From positions 1 through 9,650 of the forward strand of contig CAUTAF010000019.1 of NCBI GenBank assembly GCA_963536495.1: a stretch of DNA of 9,650 bases, read 5' to 3'. Positions 6,763 to 9,650 of this stretch are shown in pieces. This DNA is from CAJPPJ01 sp963536495 (GTDB lineage: Bacteria > Bacillota_I > Bacilli_A > RF39 > UBA660). The notes below the pieces were generated by a model. That model ran no database searches. It had not been told where the DNA came from and was given only the letters and a program-made list of their open reading frames with translations. Each line of letters opens with the position of its first letter. The stretch's first letter is position 1. A program made the position numbers and the translations under genes.

Positions 6763-9650
6763 TTATAACGCACTCCTTATTAATTCAATATTTTTATTAG
6801 CTCTTCTTTTATCTTGTTTGTAATAATTAGAATTTTTTATAGCATCTATAGCTTCTTCTAAATTTCCTTTTGAAATGTTATCAATAAAATCTGTTGTTTG
6901 AGCTAAACTTTTAAACCAACCTTGATAATTCATATCAACTAAAGCTATTTTTATATTATTATCTAATTTATCCCAATTATTTTTAAAATATTTCTTAGGA
7001 GCCCTCGAATAAACTTCTATAGCTTTATCTAAAATTTCATCAGCTTTTTTCTTACTCATATATTCTTTTCTAACAAAATATTTTTGATAATCTTCTTCTG
7101 AAAATATTTCTTTGTTAGTCCCAGCACCTCTTTTTAAAAATCCATAACCTATTGATTGAGAATCTTTATCTTTATATAGATTATGTTCGAAACCTTCGCT
7201 TGAAATGATATGCTCTCTTAACTTATTTTCATATTCTCCATCTGTTGTTTTTGTTACATTTGTTTTTTGTTGATTATTATTTTCTTTATTATTTAGATTA
7301 CCAGAAATACTATCATTAAAAACACTAATATAATAAGGATTACTTGTACTAAAAAATAATGTTGGATCCAAATAATAAAAATCACCTGATTTATCTAAAG
7401 CTAATGGTCTTTTATCCGTTCCTTTAGATTTTATTTGTTCATATATTTGTTTTGCCATTGGGTGTTTTTTATAAAGCATTACTTGGAAATGTAAGTGTTT
7501 ATCAAAAGGTCCTCCACTATTACCAACTCTTCCCAAAATATCTCCTCTATAAACAGTTGAACCTTTTTTTATAGAGCAAGGTTTTTCCATATGAGCATAC
7601 ATTGTTGCAAATAAACCTCCATTATGTAATATAACTACATAATTTCCAGCAGCATTTTTTTTATCATTATTAGAAAGCACTTCTCCATTAGCTACACAAT
7701 ATATAAGATTTGTTCTTCCTTTTATCATCAATACAGAATTTTTATAATCCACACCCAAATGTTTTCTTGTTGAACCATCTTTGTTTTTTCTAATTGCTCC
7801 AAAAACTCCACCAGGAATTTTAACTTCAAGATAATCAAGAGGTTGTCTTATATAATTAGAAGAGTAATTGTTAGGATTATATTCAAATGGTTTTTCATTG
7901 TTAATTTTATTAGTATTTTTATTTTTTAAATATACATCAGACATAGTATTTTTGTTAGTTCCATCTTGTTTTATATAGCCATAAGTTTCATAATCTATAT
8001 CAATAGGATAAATATTTTTTAATGAATTTCCTATACTTGCAACATTTTCAATATCTTCAGCGTTTACAAATGTTCCTAAAGCTTTTGTTAAATTTTCTTT
8101 ATTAAATAAAGTTAAAGCTAACATATTTGTATCTCTACTCAAACTAGTTTCTTTAAATTGATTAGAAAAATATTTAGAAACATTATCTCTTAATTGTGAC
8201 ATCATTAAAATGGTTGCAACAGAAAATGAACTGGTCCCTATTTGAAAATAAGTTTGATAAAGTCTAGAATTGAATGCTTCAAATAAATATCCATTAGGAT
8301 TATTTATTCCAGATAACTTATTAATAACTAATTGCCAATATTGATTTTTTTCATGTTTATCATCAGGTAAACTAGCCCCAGCTGTCATATTAGCTTCTTC
8401 TATTTCTGATGCAGTTAATGGTTTGTTTTCTGGTTTTTTAGCAACATTATTTGTTTCTTTATTAGATTCTTCTTGTTTTATATCGTGAGCTAAAATTGTT
8501 TCATTATTTAAATTTAAATTATATGGGATTACATTATGAAGAGTAGAAGCAAAATCAACACAAGTAATTACAGTTGTATTACCTATTTCTTGTGAACTAG
8601 CAATCATACAATTAAATATAGAATAAGCATCATCAAATATATATCCTAACATTATTCTTATTTCATTTCCTGGTTTTATAATATATGATTTTATATCTCC
8701 ATCTTCCATGGTTTTAACAGAAAAAGCTCCATCTCCAAAATTAAAAGTATTTTTATTAGGAGTTGATATATTTATAATAGCGGTTTTAACTTTAGTTTTT
8801 GGATTTTTGCTAATTGAAATACTAACAATATTTTTAACTTGTAAATAAACTTCTTTTGATTTATTTTCTTCTGTTGTTGTGGTTAAATTTATTAATACAT
8901 AATAATCTGGAAATAAATTATCTAAATTTTCCTTAATTGTTTTTGATATATTTAAAATATTTTGAAAAGGATCATTATTGGCAATAATTCTATTTTTCAT
9001 TAATGTATTTATATAAGTTTTATTACCAGTTTTTCTAGTAAATTTAGCTTTATTATCAGAAGGTAAATGAATTCTTCCTATTGAAAATGATGGAACAAAA
9101 TAATTTGTACTTTCATAAGCATCCTCATTTTCTATTATTTCAGCATATTTTTCACTATTTAAAAATGCTGTTCTTTCATTTTCAATAAAAGTTTCTACAT
9201 CAAAAAATCCATTTTTAACTTCATTTTCATAAAATACTTTGTTTATTAATGAATACATAGTAATTTTAGGAAGTTGATTACCATATAAATAATCATTATC
9301 TTTTTTACTTAACATATTAATAGTTTGTCCAATATTGCTATTAATCATACTATAATCTGTTTCATTTAAATATTTGCAGAAAGAATTAAAAATTTCTTTA
9401 TTTCCTTCCTTTTTTATATATTCACTTTCCCAAAACATTTTATTTTCATTATCAAGATCATAATTATATAAATTTAACACTGTTCCTAATAAATCAAATG
9501 TAGTATTACAAGCATGATAAAACATATCGGTCCTATCACTTATTTTTAAAAATAATGGTAAAGATAAACATACTCCATATAATATTAAATTTAATTTTTC
9601 ATTCTTTTTTAAATAAGATTCTCCATCGTATTCATTTGTTTCAATTATGC
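6763..9650 (-). CDS. Tail-hub protein with M23 endopeptidase and T4-like lysozyme domains (5' end outside window)
   Basis: The frame is open to the right edge, so the start is missing. Numbering here is from the first in-window ATG (9525), which gives 920 residues plus 41 upstream codons. Residues 205-335 look like the first barrel of gpD/XkdQ-type hub proteins (VSISISKNP, KPGNEIRIMLGYIFDD, VITCVDFASTLH). A charged linker and an unrecognised region (about 385-550) follow. Residues 555-720 are an M23/LytM endopeptidase with H589 and D593 (HLGVD), H645 (YAHM), and H677 and H679 (HLHFQV), the full metal-binding and catalytic set. Residues 765-920 are a T4-lysozyme/GH24-like muramidase with E777 (SSEGF), D786 (YKD) and S791 (SIGYGF) where Thr is usual. 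The two enzymes would cut the peptide and glycan parts of peptidoglycan during tail penetration. No signal peptide is visible. Stop TAA is two bases before the next gene. Confidence 0.9.
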   Translation of the reverse strand, partial: IIETNEYDGESYLKKNEKLNLILYGVCLSLPLFLKISDRTDMFYHACNTTFDLLGTVLNLYNYDLDNENKMFWESEYIKKEGNKEIFNSFCKYLNETDYSMINSNIGQTINMLSKKDNDYLYGNQLPKITMYSLINKVFYENEVKNGFFDVETFIENERTAFLNSEKYAEIIENEDAYESTNYFVPSFSIGRIHLPSDNKAKFTRKTGNKTYINTLMKNRIIANNDPFQNILNISKTIKENLDNLFPDYYVLINLTTTTEENKSKEVYLQVKNIVSISISKNPKTKVKTAIINISTPNKNTFNFGDGAFSVKTMEDGDIKSYIIKPGNEIRIMLGYIFDDAYSIFNCMIASSQEIGNTTVITCVDFASTLHNVIPYNLNLNNETILAHDIKQEESNKETNNVAKKPENKPLTASEIEEANMTAGASLPDDKHEKNQYWQLVINKLSGINNPNGYLFEAFNSRLYQTYFQIGTSSFSVATILMMSQLRDNVSKYFSNQFKETSLSRDTNMLALTLFNKENLTKALGTFVNAEDIENVASIGNSLKNIYPIDIDYETYGYIKQDGTNKNTMSDVYLKNKNTNKINNEKPFEYNPNNYSSNYIRQPLDYLEVKIPGGVFGAIRKNKDGSTRKHLGVDYKNSVLMIKGRTNLIYCVANGEVLSNNDKKNAAGNYVVILHNGGLFATMYAHMEKPCSIKKGSTVYRGDILGRVGNSGGPFDKHLHFQVMLYKKHPMAKQIYEQIKSKGTDKRPLALDKSGDFYYLDPTLFFSTSNPYYISVFNDSISGNLNNKENNNQQKTNVTKTTDGEYENKLREHIISSEGFEHNLYKDKDSQSIGYGFLKRGAGTNKEIFSEEDYQKYFVRKEYMSKKKADEILDKAIEVYSRAPKKYFKNNWDKLDNNIKIALVDMNYQGWFKSLAQTTDFIDNISKGNLEEAIDAIKNSNYYKQDKRRANKNIELIRSAL
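6771..6778 (-). promoter_or_regulatory. Ribosome-binding site for the EEP-fusion gene, inside the upstream gene
   Basis: The minus strand reads AAGGAGTG, with ATG at 6760 ten bases downstream. The site lies within the last codons of the lysozyme-bearing hub gene (encoding part of RSAL), whose TAA is only two bases before the ATG. The arrangement suggests coupled translation of the two hub proteins, which would help keep their amounts matched. Confidence 0.7.

Noticed and set aside
1..9650. Mycoplasma/Spiroplasma-type genetic code (TGA as Trp), suggested by very low G+C
   Set aside because: Long frames are closed under the standard code without internal TGA, tryptophans are TGG, and the wall hydrolases argue for a walled host.
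1..9650. CRISPR arrays, tRNA or rRNA genes, insertion sequences, attachment sites
   Set aside because: The window is coding almost end to end; no regularly spaced repeats, cloverleaf candidates, transposase motifs or long direct/inverted repeats were seen by eye. Runs of A or T reflect base composition.

Overview
The window is one continuous stretch of phage-type tail genes, all on the minus strand and therefore read from right to left. It is extremely AT-rich: sampled lines run from about 14% G+C in the leftmost gene to about 30% in the peptidase-coding core near 7500-7600. Most internal starts have clear Shine-Dalgarno sequences (AAGGAG or AGGTGAT). The standard genetic code fits, because tryptophan is TGG throughout and the six visible stops are five TAA and one TAG. 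Two wall-cutting domains imply a target bacterium with peptidoglycan. A phage, prophage or tail-like particle of a very low-GC bacterium (for example Fusobacteria, Brachyspira or Clostridia) would fit, but the host cannot be decided from this window.

Layout in transcription order. (1) 9650-6763 is a tail-hub protein cut by the right edge. It carries a gpD/XkdQ-like hub barrel, then a complete M23 (LytM-type) endopeptidase, then a T4-like lysozyme domain. (2) 6760-4091 is an 889-residue protein. It has a second gpD-like barrel in its middle and a complete endonuclease/exonuclease/phosphatase (EEP, DNase I-like) domain at its C-terminus. (3) 4083-3619 is a 154-residue protein with no recognised family. 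(4) 3614-3207 is a 135-residue unrecognised protein with a short beta-rich head and an amphipathic, basic tail. (5) 3204-2836 is a probable gp25/XkdS-like baseplate wedge subunit. (6) 2826-1693 is a baseplate J-like (gp47/XkdT) protein. (7) 1693-1 is the first 564 codons of a large unrecognised protein cut by the left edge.

The order hub, small proteins, gp25-like, J-like resembles the baseplate cassette of contractile-tailed phages (XkdQ-R-S-T order). Gaps between genes are 2 to 9 bases, or a one-base overlap, and the ribosome-binding sites lie inside or against the preceding stop codons. The set is therefore probably one transcript with coupled translation. No promoter, terminator, RNA gene, repeat array or mobile element was seen, and no gene-free stretch exceeds 10 bases.

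The most unusual point is the intact EEP-type phosphodiesterase/nuclease domain fused to a baseplate hub protein, directly downstream of a hub protein armed with two cell-wall hydrolases. Together they look like a tip that could cut the wall and then act on a phosphodiester substrate. That interpretation is inference.
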